The notes beneath the pieces are model-generated. The model did no database searches, had not been told where the DNA came from, and was given only the letters and a program-made list of their open reading frames with translations. The position numbers and the translations under genes are program-made. From contig CAZJGF010000024.1 of the NCBI GenBank assembly GCA_964545665.1, positions 1-16,989 of the forward strand: 16,989 nt of DNA. The letters run 5' to 3'. Origin of the DNA: CAZJGF01 sp964545665 (GTDB lineage Bacteria > Chloroflexota > Dehalococcoidia > GIF9 > AB-539-J10). Shown piece after piece: positions 1 through 6,539 of this stretch (positions are counted from its first letter, which is position 1; each line of letters begins with the position of its first letter).

Positions 1-841
1 TAAGTTCGTAGGGCTCTGATATTATTGTTTTCTGTATTGGCTTTCCCTTGGGACTTAGCTCCTGCGGCTCGATTATCACCGGCCATTCACCCTCGGTATG
101 GGCAGTTATGGTGAATTCATAGGAGCTTTGTGAGGCGTCCCAGGAGACAGTGACCGAAGCCTCACCAGCACTATCGGTCAGTGCACTATTGGGGCTGAAG
201 CTGCCGGTACCGGTTGAGAAATTAAGTGAAAAGTCAATCGGTATTCCGGCTAGACAGCCAGGATCGGTAACAGTGGCAGTGAATTCCTGCGAAGCGGTGC
301 CGCCGCCGTTCACAACTACGCCATCGTGAGGTGTCAGTGATAGAGCTGAGTCTGGTCCAATTACGGAGCGGCCTGCTGCCTCGCTGAAGATTACGAGGGC
401 TCTGTTTTCCACCTCCGTCGGGTATATTGCGGCTAGACCGGGGTAAAAATATTTCCAAAAAGCCAGCTGCATAGCAGCAGCTTCAGTGTTGGAAGTGGCG
501 CTATAGTTGGTCAGGATGTGGCCGATCTCACACCATGGCATCTCCCGAGGGGCATCGGACAGGGTGGCATTAAAGCACCACCCCACACCGATAGGGTTGA
601 CGGTGTCAATACACCAGCCCTTGTAGGGCACGCCGTCAACGCTCATGTTGAATTGCCCGGCCCACTCGCGGGATGGAATGAACAGGGTCGTCCCCGGGCC
701 CAGTGACTTCAGACAGACATAGCCAGTGGTATCCGCAGCTGAGGCCATGTCCATGGGAGCAATGGGTGGCGCCAGGACAGCCAGAAATCCTATCCCAAGG
801 GCCAACACCAGACCCATTAGACTCGAAAATGCTTTTTTCAT
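1..841 (-). CDS. Secreted surface protein with predicted thioester domain and Ig-like (Big) domain, 3' partial
   Basis: The frame is open from an ATG at 841 to the left edge (about 280 residues, C-terminus missing). The start is fixed by a strong Shine-Dalgarno (AAGGAGG, 850-856) 8 nt upstream. Residues 1-36 form a signal peptide: MKKAF, a hydrophobic core, and an ASA-A cleavage site. Residues 40-135 carry a Cys in YKGWCID (C77) and a Gln in AAMQLAFW (Q125). This Cys plus Gln-x-Ala-x-Trp pattern resembles thioester domains (TED/TQXA), where the two side chains form an internal thioester that can bond covalently to a surface. Residues 165-250 look like a bacterial Ig-like domain of the invasin/Big type (FTATVTD, then GEASVTVSW). 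A cell-surface or adhesive role is inferred. Further Ig repeats and an anchor probably lie beyond the edge. The thioester call rests on motif recognition only. The gene is alone on its strand here, with its own promoter and structured leader. Confidence 0.72.
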   Translation of the reverse strand, partial: MKKAFSSLMGLVLALGIGFLAVLAPPIAPMDMASAADTTGYVCLKSLGPGTTLFIPSREWAGQFNMSVDGVPYKGWCIDTVNPIGVGWCFNATLSDAPREMPWCEIGHILTNYSATSNTEAAAMQLAFWKYFYPGLAAIYPTEVENRALVIFSEAAGRSVIGPDSALSLTPHDGVVVNGGGTASQEFTATVTDPGCLAGIPIDFSLNFSTGTGSFSPNSALTDSAGEASVTVSWDASQSSYEFTITAHTEGEWPVIIEPQELSPKGKPIQKTIISEPYEL

Positions 842-951
842 CTTTTCTTCCTCCTTTTTTCTCAACTTTGTTTTGCTCTGTGTCGCCGCTGGCAATGGCA
901 CCCTCGATACTCAGTTGCGCTTCTCAAGAAGCGGCATGCCACCACCTTAAC

Positions 952-983
952 AAAAAGGAAAGCCGACCGTGCGGTCAGTTTCC
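952..983 (-). terminator. Intrinsic terminator inside the leader of the surface-protein gene
   Basis: On the minus strand GGAAA (983-979) pairs with TTTCC (961-957) and GACCG (976-972) with CGGTC (969-965), separated by a small internal mismatch. Five T follow at once (956-952). It lies downstream of the promoter at 1085-1112 but about 110 nt before the ATG at 841. It would therefore stop transcription early unless the leader refolds, or else end a separate small RNA. The plus-strand reading has no T-tract. Confidence 0.6.
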
Positions 984-1078
984 CCAGTGCTCAGCGCAAC
1001 CCCGTCGACCAATCTACAGACTGCGCCTCGCCGCCCGCGTTCCCCCAGATTCTGCCGTATGCTTGGTCTTCTAGTCAT
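957..1078 (-). promoter_or_regulatory. Structured 5' leader, possible riboswitch/attenuator or small RNA
   Basis: This is the expected transcript from the promoter at 1085-1112 up to the terminator hairpin. GACCAA (1068-1063) can pair with TTGGTC (1012-1007) and closes a GC-rich segment of about 50 nt. The 3' strand of that helix contains GGTC, which could alternatively pair with GACC of the terminator stem. A further hairpin lies after the terminator (933-918, CGCTTC/GAAGCG). I compared it by eye with c-di-GMP-I, c-di-AMP, TPP, cobalamin and SAM riboswitch cores and found no convincing match, so the class is unknown. Confidence 0.4.
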
Positions 1079-1084
1079 AGGACT

Positions 1085-1112
1085 ATTGTAGCAGCACCCG
1101 TACTTTTGTCAA
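1085..1112 (-). promoter_or_regulatory. Sigma70 promoter for the surface-protein gene
   Basis: On the minus strand there is a perfect -35 TTGACA (1112-1107), a 16-nt spacer and -10 TACAAT (1090-1085). The expected transcription start is near 1078, giving a leader of about 235 nt before the ATG at 841. It is one of the best promoters in the window. Confidence 0.75.
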
Positions 1113-1306
1113 CAGTCGTCAATAGCATTATCCTAACTCTACCTCCACAATCATGGGACGAGAGTACTATTTTTGCTGTGGTACCCCGGCCCAGGTGAAA
1201 CCATCCTGGGCTGGCACACAGGACTTTCTGGTGATAGACAGGGAAATAGAGCTAGTGTTAGATTAATGGAAGTTGTGTAAACAAAGATATAGAGGGTGTA
1301 AGTAGG
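1113..1306. other. Intergenic region between divergent genes, with a hairpin
   Basis: No gene is seen. The clearest structure is a perfect 7-bp stem GCCCAGG/CCTGGGC (1189-1195 with 1205-1211, 9-nt loop) without a T-tract on either side, so it is not an obvious terminator. I found no convincing promoter for the downstream HTH gene. Confidence 0.4.
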
Positions 1307-1540
1307 ATGGAACTGGTAGAGAGAAGACCAACAAATTCAAGGATGCTGACTACCACTGAGGTAGCCCACCTGTTACATGTCCATCCCAACACAGTGAGGC
1401 TGTGGGCCAACAAAGAGTTGCTCCACGCTTATCGCCTGGGGACAAGAGGCGACCGCAGGTTCATGTATCGAGACCTGGATGCTTTCTTGAAGGGTAATGG
1501 CTCTCACTCGCGGGAGGCAGTCGAGGCGGGGAAGGCATAA
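1307..1540 (+). CDS. Small HTH DNA-binding protein (MerR/BldC/excisionase type)
   Basis: A 77-residue protein. Residues 13-62 form one winged helix-turn-helix of the MerR/excisionase superfamily: LTTTEVAHLLHVHPNTVRLW is the helix-turn-helix, and the wing runs through RLGTRGDRRF to the closing YRDLDAFL. There is no effector-binding or dimerisation domain, so it resembles BldC-like or Xis-like proteins rather than full-length MerR. The start ATG at 1307 has GAGGGTG (1292-1298) at a good distance. It stands alone, divergent from the surface-protein gene and upstream of the antiporter on the same strand. No recombinase is nearby, so a transcription regulator is likelier than an excisionase. Its target is not evident; the divergent surface-protein promoter is an untested candidate. 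Confidence 0.75.
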   Translation: MELVERRPTNSRMLTTTEVAHLLHVHPNTVRLWANKELLHAYRLGTRGDRRFMYRDLDAFLKGNGSHSREAVEAGKA

Positions 1541-1717
1541 CAGACAATCCCTGTCCATATTCCTGTTCAAGTCTATCCGTATGTTCTGCGATACCTCATT
1601 ACCATAGTTGCGCCAACTGCAACAGCTACAACCAGAGAAAGCCACGGCACCAGCATAGCCAGCTTGTTTATGAGATCGGGGCGAAGTCTTGGCCAAGGGA
1701 TAGTCTTCGCTGTGTAG

Positions 1718-1723
1718 TATAAT
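1718..1723 (+). promoter_or_regulatory. Possible -10 element for the antiporter gene
   Basis: A perfect TATAAT lies 38 nt before the antiporter ATG at 1762, but no recognisable -35 sits at the right distance. TTGGCC (1690-1695) is too far upstream. The element is plausible as a weak or activator-dependent promoter. Confidence 0.35.
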
Positions 1724-1761
1724 ATCAGCCAGGAATAATGCTGAAGAGCCTGTAACAGGCA

Positions 1762-3450
1762 ATGGAAGAGTCCGGGCTGATACTTGATCTGACAGTATCT
1801 TTTGCGGCTGCTTTGGGTGGTGGGCTGCTTGCCAGACTGCTAAAGCAGCCGGCTCTTATTGGCTACCTTGTAGCCGGCATTGTCATTGGCCCCTACGTTC
1901 TGGGTTTGGTGTGGAGCACGGGGAACATACAGATTCTTGCTACTATCGGCGTGGTGCTGCTCCTGTTTACCCTGGGGATAGAGTTCTCCTTCCGTGAATT
2001 GAAGCGAATACGCAATGTAGCTATCTTTGGTGGCATCGGCCAGATAGCGGTTACTGCCGCTCTAGGGGTGGTTGTGGCTACGTTTTTGCTGGGGCAAAGC
2101 CTTCGTGAAGCCGTAATCTTCGGTTTTTTGATTGCTTTGAGCAGCACTATGGCTGTTGTTGGGATGCTGGTTGATAGGGGGGAGGCAAATTCGGTGCATG
2201 GGCGTGTGATGATAGGCATCCTGTTGTTGCAGGATATTGCTGCGGCTTTTGCCATGTTTATCCTGCCGGCGCTAGGGGCAGGTAATGGGAACTTACCATC
2301 TGCGCTGGGCGTGGCTTTCCTTAGGGCCGGGGGGTTTATTGCTCTAGTGCTAGCTGCTGGTATCTGGATAGTACCTCGCCTGTTGAGACGTGTAGCCTTA
2401 CGGCAGTCCAGGGAGTTGTTCATTATTTCTACAGCCGCACTGTGTTTAGGGAGTGCCTTTGCTGCTTATTACTTTGGCTTATCTGCAGCTCTGGGTGCTT
2501 TTGCTATGGGCCTCATGGTCAGCGAGTCAGACTTTGCCCATCAAGCACTTGGTGATATGGTAGCGTTGCGCGATTTATTCTCAGCGCTATTTTTTGTGTC
2601 AATCGGTATGCTTATAGATTTACCCTTTCTGGCGGCGAACATTGACTCCTTGCTGATGCTAGTGGTAGCTGTTATTCTGGCCAAGTTTGCTGTTTGCTCT
2701 GGCATCGCTCATGTATTCGGTTATCGGGTAAGACGGTGCCACTGGTAGGTGCCGGCATGATACAAGTTGGTGAGTTTAGCTTCGTGCTGGCAGAACTGTG
2801 CCTGGGAGCAGGCGCAATCACTGGCTATACCTATTCGGTAATGCTTGGGACCGCGGTCATCACTATAGTGCTTGCACCGTTTGTTTTTGCGTTGATTTCG
2901 AAACTCTGGTCCGGACGAGGGGAAGCTGTACAGGTTGTGAGTCAGACTAAGGAGCAACTAGCTATAGAAACACCAAACTTAACGAGGCATGTACTCATTT
3001 GTGGGCACGGTCGTGTCGGTAGTGTGCGCTGCTGGGATTCTTGGCCAATTGGCTATTCCGTATGTAGTTATTGACCTCGACCCCAGGACCATAGCTGAGC
3101 TTCGGGAGAGAGGAATTCCCTGTATCTATGGAGATGCGGGAAGTCAAAGAGTGCTCCATGAGGCTCGAGTCGAGGATGCTATCGTGCTGATTCTTGCTAT
3201 CGCTGACCCAGTGGCGGTAAGGCTGGCTCTGGACCACATACGGCGGATTAATCCTAATATAGATATAATCGCTCGCGCTCACTCTGATTCTGAGCTTGAG
3301 TTCTTGCAATTGAGAGGCGCTTCGGAGGTAGTTCGGCCTGAGACGGAGAGTGGTATAGAGATAGCCAGACATGTCTTGTGCCGCCTGGGTATACCCGTGG
3401 CTGAAGTTGAGGAAATTATTACCAACAGGAGAAGAGTATGCCCCATGTGA
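1762..3450 (+). pseudogene. CPA2-family cation/proton antiporter (KefB/YbaL-like) with RCK domain, two frameshifts
   Basis: Together the pieces encode an antiporter of about 560 residues, close to the usual size of YbaL-type proteins. The membrane domain starts at ATG 1762 with PALIGYLVAGIVIGP, LLLFTLGIEF, the LLLQDIAAAF segment and LFFVSIGMLID, all typical of the Na+/H+ exchanger fold. This frame stops at 2748. Near 2724 one base appears to be missing: adding it turns FGYR-VRRC into FGY-x-GKTVP and continues as GAGMIQVGEFSFVLAE in the next frame. That frame runs to the RCK/TrkA-N domain (HVLICGHGRVGS) and breaks near 3018-3028, where one extra base returns the original frame (ILGQLAIPYVVIDLDPRTIA...) to the TGA at 3448. 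Both halves of the family are present, and residues on each side of the breaks match it well. The breaks are therefore recent mutations or sequencing errors. The expected role is K+ or Na+/H+ exchange in the inner membrane, gated by nucleotide binding. Confidence 0.8.
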
Positions 3451-3502
3451 CTATGTGAGATTGCTTTTCTGTTTCTTCGCCCGGTTCAAAGGTTAGCTGG
3501 CA

Positions 3503-3531
3503 ATGACAGCCGGGATTTGTTCGGTTATAAT
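3503..3531 (+). promoter_or_regulatory. Sigma70 promoter of hisA-hisI
   Basis: -35 ATGACA (3503-3508), 17-nt spacer, perfect -10 TATAAT (3526-3531). The transcription start would be near 3538, leaving a leader of about 48 nt before hisA. Confidence 0.65.
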
Positions 3532-3585
3532 CTGGCATGACAGCTTTTGATAGTCTGATTAGTCTGCGACGAAAAGAAGGTGCCA

Positions 3586-4302
3586 GTGGAGATAATACCG
3601 GCTGTTGATATCAGAGGTGGCAAGTGCGTGAGGCTGTACCAGGGTGATTACCGCCAGCAGACTGTTTTTGCTGAGAATCCAGCAGCGGTGGCTTTGAAAT
3701 GGCAGGCTCAAGGAGCAAACTGGCTCCACGTGGTTGACCTGGATGGAGCGGCAGTGGGTAAGCCGAGGAATATGGCAGCAGTTGAGGAGATAATGAAAAC
3801 AAGCGGGCTGCTGGTGGAATTGGGTGGTGGCATCAGGCAGGAGGGAGTAGCAGCGAAACTGTTGCAGAAAGGAGTGAGCCGCATAATCTTGGGCACAGCA
3901 GCTATAGAAAGCCCGAGTTTGGTGGAAAAGCTAAGCCAGCGATTCGGCAATGCTATTGCTGTTGGTCTTGATGCTCGCGACGGCAGGATTACCGTCCGTG
4001 GTTGGCGGAAGGACACGGTTGTTGACGTCTTGCAGTTATGCCAGCAGATGGTGGGGCTTGGGGTGAGCCACTTCATTTATACTGATGTAAAACGAGATGG
4101 CACGCTCACTGAGCCTAATTTTGATGCGATAGAGAGGTTAGTCGCAGAGGTGGATGTGCCTATCATTGCTTCAGGTGGTATTTCTAGGCTAGGACATTTG
4201 CGGAGGCTGAAAGAGCTTGGAGTGGAAGGGGCTATTATCGGCAAGGCCCTGTATACTGGAGATATTGATTTGCAAGAAGCGATAGTTAATTTCGGAGGTT
4301 AA
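3586..4302 (+). CDS. hisA: Phosphoribosylformimino-AICAR phosphate isomerase HisA
   Basis: HisA catalyses the Amadori rearrangement of ProFAR to PRFAR, the fourth step of histidine biosynthesis, as a cytoplasmic (beta/alpha)8 barrel. The family signature is complete: EIIPAVDIRGGKCVRL at the N-terminus with the catalytic Asp (D8), HVVDLDGA, ELGGGIR, the second catalytic Asp in VGLDARDG (D129), TDVKRDGTL, and the phosphate-binding IIASGGIS and GAIIGKALY. I place the start at GTG 3586 rather than GTG 3580. The Shine-Dalgarno AGAAGGTG (3575-3582) overlaps the earlier codon but sits correctly before the later one, and the protein then begins MEIIPAVDI as is usual. The length is 238 residues, normal. 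It is joined directly to hisI with no spacer; the other his genes are not in the window. Confidence 0.95.
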   Translation: MEIIPAVDIRGGKCVRLYQGDYRQQTVFAENPAAVALKWQAQGANWLHVVDLDGAAVGKPRNMAAVEEIMKTSGLLVELGGGIRQEGVAAKLLQKGVSRIILGTAAIESPSLVEKLSQRFGNAIAVGLDARDGRITVRGWRKDTVVDVLQLCQQMVGLGVSHFIYTDVKRDGTLTEPNFDAIERLVAEVDVPIIASGGISRLGHLRRLKELGVEGAIIGKALYTGDIDLQEAIVNFGG

Positions 4303-4641
4303 ATGCTGAAACTTGATGACAGAGGTTTGATTCCGGCTATTATTCAGGATGCTGGGAATGGCGAGGTTCTTATGCTGGGCTATATGGATAAAGAGTCGCT
4401 GAAGCTTACAGTGTCCACTAGGGATGTTTGGTTCTATAGTCGCAGTCGGCAGAAATTGTGGCATAAGGGCGAAACCTCGGGGAATTTCCTTAGAGTAAAG
4501 TCCATTGTGAAAGATTGCGATGGCGATACTATCCTTGTTCAAGCTGAGCCCACAGGCCCAGTATGTCACTTAGGTAATCGGACTTGTTTCCTTAAGAATG
4601 ATGCGGAGTACAGGTTTTTAGAGGAGCAAGACTTGGCCTAG
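4303..4641 (+). CDS. hisI: Phosphoribosyl-AMP cyclohydrolase HisI
   Basis: HisI opens the adenine ring of phosphoribosyl-AMP to give ProFAR, the substrate of HisA next door. The 112 residues cover the monofunctional cyclohydrolase only; the HisE pyrophosphatase domain is absent, so HisE must be encoded elsewhere. Conserved blocks are VLMLGYMD, WFYSRSR, LWHKGETSGN, DCDGDTIL and PTGPVCH. Metal ligands are visible: D71, D73 and D75 for Mg2+, and C72, C88 and C95 for Zn2+. The ATG follows the hisA stop codon immediately, with GGAGG (4294-4298) inside the end of hisA, so the two are probably translationally coupled. Its TAG stop shares the CTAG at 4638-4641 with the stop of the opposing gene. Confidence 0.95.
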   Translation: MLKLDDRGLIPAIIQDAGNGEVLMLGYMDKESLKLTVSTRDVWFYSRSRQKLWHKGETSGNFLRVKSIVKDCDGDTILVQAEPTGPVCHLGNRTCFLKNDAEYRFLEEQDLA

Positions 4642-5525
4642 CTTCCCCCGTTTTCAGAGTTATCAGCCTTGATAACTTCACTCAATGCTGATATGGCAGT
4701 CTCTAACTGGTCATCGTTGGGCTCTCTGGTAGTCATAGATTGGAGCATTAGTCCTGGAGCCAGGAGAATTTGAGCCAGGATACTTTTGCTGTGGCTTGCT
4801 CCGAGTCTGGTGACTTCGTAGCCAAGGGCAGCGATGACCGGGAGGAGAATCACGCGAGACAGAATGCTTAACCACAGTGATGGGCGACCGAGCAGGGCGA
4901 AGACAAGGATGGCGATTATTAGAACGGCAAAAATGAAGCTGGTGCCGCAGCGAACATGGGCGGTGGAGTAACTCTTAATTGCTTCCACCTCCAAAGGGCT
5001 TCCATTCTCATAAGCATTGACCACTTTATGTTCTGCTCCGTGGTAGGCAAAAACCTTTTTGATATCAGGAAGGAGCCCGATTATTTTGAGGTAAGCAATA
5101 AAAATGCCAATGCGTACGAAGCCCTCAATTAAATTGCTGACGAAGTCAGAGGCAATATAGAGGTCGAAATACCGCGTTGCCAGAAGGGGTATAATGAAAA
5201 AGAGAGCTACAGCAAAGGCAATGCTAACAGCTACAACTCCCCACAAAGCTGCTGTGGGTATCTTTTCCTCTTCCTCGGCTGAAGCAATTTGGGCTGACTG
5301 GATCAAGGCTTGTGTACCCAAAACTAGGGTTTCAATAAGAACAATGACTCCTCTCAGTAAGGGTATTTCCCTGAGGCGACCTTTAAATATCTCAGCTAGC
5401 GGTTGCTTTATTATTTCCAGTTTCCCGTCAGGGCGACGCACCGATATGGCCACGTTTTTCTTGCCCCGCATCATCACCCCTTCGATGACTGCTTGCCCAC
5501 CGTGATAAAAAGGTTTTGCCATCAT
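4638..5525 (-). CDS. DUF1385 (YqhQ-like) membrane protein
   Basis: The 295 residues match the DUF1385/YqhQ family, whose biochemical role is not established. Recognisable parts are the N-terminal HGGQAVIEGVMMRGKKNVAI, the central FAYHGAEHKVVNAYE, and AHVRCGTSF. The invariant His/Glu pair in HGAEHK suggests metal binding (inference). Hydrophobic segments near residues 94-115, 130-150, 200-235 and 255-262 make it an integral membrane protein. It begins MM (5525 or 5522) with no strong Shine-Dalgarno. It is the last gene of the L21-L27-L31 block, an arrangement also seen in other bacteria where a YqhQ-type gene follows rpmE. A hairpin separates it from rpmE, so its expression may be partly uncoupled. 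It ends in a CTAG shared with the hisI stop. Confidence 0.85.
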   Translation of the reverse strand: MMAKPFYHGGQAVIEGVMMRGKKNVAISVRRPDGKLEIIKQPLAEIFKGRLREIPLLRGVIVLIETLVLGTQALIQSAQIASAEEEEKIPTAALWGVVAVSIAFAVALFFIIPLLATRYFDLYIASDFVSNLIEGFVRIGIFIAYLKIIGLLPDIKKVFAYHGAEHKVVNAYENGSPLEVEAIKSYSTAHVRCGTSFIFAVLIIAILVFALLGRPSLWLSILSRVILLPVIAALGYEVTRLGASHSKSILAQILLAPGLMLQSMTTREPNDDQLETAISALSEVIKADNSENGGS

Positions 5526-5544
5526 TGTCTCAGCCGAAACTAAT

Positions 5545-5574
5545 AAGGAATGGCTCTAACATGGGCCATTCCTT
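5545..5574 (-). terminator. Hairpin between rpmE and the DUF1385 gene, possible leaky terminator
   Basis: A perfect 10-bp stem (AAGGAATGGC at 5545-5554, GCCATTCCTT at 5565-5574) with a 10-nt loop. On the minus strand only a weak T-rich run follows (ATTAGTTT), so it may act as an inefficient terminator, a processing site or a stabiliser of the rplU-rpmA-rpmE message. Confidence 0.45.
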
Positions 5575-5599
5575 TAACCTCTGTGCTACACTGAGTGAG

Positions 5600-5806
5600 T
5601 CAATGGTTTATCTTGTACCGCTTCTTGAAGCGTTCCACTCTTCCCATGGTATCGACTATCCTTTGTTGGCCGGTATAGAAGGGATGGCATTTGCTGCATA
5701 CTTCTACTCTTAACTCTGGCTTAGTTGAACCCGTAGTGAAGGTATTGCCGCAGAGGCAGGTTACCTTGGCGTTATCATAGTATTTCGGATGAATTTTGGC
5801 TTTCAT
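5600..5806 (-). CDS. rpmE: Large-subunit ribosomal protein L31 (bL31, zinc-binding form)
   Basis: A 68-residue protein starting MKAKIHPKYY, typical for bL31, a small protein at the junction of the ribosomal subunits. It is the zinc (C+) form: four cysteines C17, C19, C37 and C40 in CLCG and CSKC are in place, followed by the signature HPFYTGQQ. The C-terminal VERFKKRYK is the usual basic tail. The ATG overlaps the rpmA stop codon (ATGA), which indicates translational coupling. Confidence 0.96.
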   Translation of the reverse strand: MKAKIHPKYYDNAKVTCLCGNTFTTGSTKPELRVEVCSKCHPFYTGQQRIVDTMGRVERFKKRYKINH

Positions 5807-6057
5807 TTATTGCAAACGGTTACCTTCTTTTTATATTTGGTTGCTGGCTCATATTTGATATAGCCGTCTATCAGGGCGAAAAGGGTGTAATCCCGGCCCA
5901 TGCCTACGTTGTTGCCCGGGATGATGTGAGTCCCACGCTGGCGGACCAAAATATTCCCAGCGCGGACTTGCTCCCCACCGTATTTTTTCACTCCTAAACG
6001 TTTTGATTGGCTATCACGTCCACACCTTGTACTGCCACCACCTTTTTTGTGTGCCAT
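5803..6057 (-). CDS. rpmA: Large-subunit ribosomal protein L27 (bL27)
   Basis: An 84-residue protein with the bL27 hallmark MAHKKGGGST followed by GRDSQSKRLGVKKYGGE, RAGNILVRQRGT and GNNVGMGRDYTLFALIDG. Its N-terminus reaches the peptidyl transferase centre. The MAHKKGGG end is exposed directly, without the Firmicutes-type leader that needs Prp protease cleavage. It lies 2 nt after rplU, with an AGGAGAG Shine-Dalgarno inside the end of rplU, and overlaps rpmE by 4 nt. Confidence 0.97.
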   Translation of the reverse strand: MAHKKGGGSTRCGRDSQSKRLGVKKYGGEQVRAGNILVRQRGTHIIPGNNVGMGRDYTLFALIDGYIKYEPATKYKKKVTVCNK

Positions 6058-6059
6058 GT

Positions 6060-6380
6060 CTACTCTCCTGGTCGAACGATTTCATTTATGGATAGTCTGG
6101 TATAAATTGGGCGATGTCCAGTTTTCTTACGATACCGAACTTTGGACTTATATCTAAACACTATAATCTTGTCTCCTTTAACCTCTCCCATAGAGCTTGC
6201 TATGACCTTGGCGCCCTCAATAGTCGGGTTACCTACTAGCGTATGTTGATTATCGCTGATAAGCAGTACCTCACTCAGTTCAACCACATCACCTTCGGCT
6301 ATGTTCAGGCGGTCAACTTCTATGATCTGCTTGGGAGCAACCTTATACTGCTTGCCACCTGTCTCAACAATAGCGTAAAT
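6060..6380 (-). CDS. rplU: Large-subunit ribosomal protein L21 (bL21), apparent ATT start
   Basis: From 6380 the frame reads (M)YAIVETGGKQYKVAPKQ, the almost invariant bL21 N-terminus, and continues through FRYKSKVRYRKKTGHR to the TGA at 6060 (106 residues, normal for bL21). The initiating codon must be ATT (6380-6378). The frame upstream holds only GAA, AGA, GGT, GAG and AAG before an in-frame TAA, so there is no ATG, GTG or TTG. A good Shine-Dalgarno AGAGGTGA (6392-6385) sits 4-7 nt before the ATT. The internal GTG at 6287 would give 75 residues and lose a conserved third of the protein, so it is unlikely to be the start. bL21 binds 23S rRNA near bL20. First gene of the L21-L27-L31 operon. 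Confidence 0.9.
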   Translation of the reverse strand: MYAIVETGGKQYKVAPKQIIEVDRLNIAEGDVVELSEVLLISDNQHTLVGNPTIEGAKVIASSMGEVKGDKIIVFRYKSKVRYRKKTGHRPIYTRLSINEIVRPGE

Positions 6381-6503
6381 CTTCTCACCTCTTTCTTATC
6401 GAGCGTCATTTTGACCACAGCCACCAAACCCAGAAGTCACCTGCTCAGCCCCTCGCTTTGCTTAGAGCTAGAGCTTGGGATAACACGCTTAATACCGTTA
6501 AGA
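6381..6503 (-). promoter_or_regulatory. 5' leader of the L21 operon
   Basis: About 120 nt separate the expected transcription start from the rplU start. The leader contains the near-palindrome AGCTCTAGCTCT and several GC-rich segments, and a 29-codon open frame beginning ATG at 6409 overlaps the start of rplU out of frame. Leaders upstream of rplU are known regulatory elements in some bacteria; whether this one belongs to that class is not established from sequence alone. Confidence 0.35.
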
Positions 6504-6509
6504 GACTGA

Positions 6510-6539
6510 ATTCTATCAGAGCAAATTGCTAACTGTCAA
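6510..6539 (-). promoter_or_regulatory. Sigma70 promoter of rplU-rpmA-rpmE
   Basis: -35 TTGACA (6539-6534), 18-nt spacer, -10 TAGAAT (6515-6510) on the minus strand. The -35 box contains the TGA stop codon of the upstream hydrolase gene, so promoter and coding sequence overlap. Confidence 0.7.

Noticed and set aside
957..1078. Match of the leader RNA to TPP, c-di-GMP-I or c-di-AMP riboswitches (fragments such as CGGGGTTGCGCTGAG or GGGGGAAC).
   Set aside because: Only single short blocks agree; the other conserved blocks of each class are missing or in the wrong order.
1307..1540. HTH protein as phage excisionase.
   Set aside because: No integrase, attachment repeat or phage gene is nearby; the fold alone does not separate excisionases from BldC-like regulators.
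1573..1760. A minus-strand frame ending at 1573 whose last residues read like a membrane anchor (LVPWLSLVVAVAVGATMV then RYRR).
   Set aside because: It has no convincing start codon or ribosome binding site and lies over the antiporter's upstream region; one hydrophobic stretch in about 30 codons can arise by chance.
6060..6287. A 75-residue L21 starting at the internal GTG 6287.
   Set aside because: It would drop the conserved YAIVETGGKQ N-terminus, which is present in frame just upstream.
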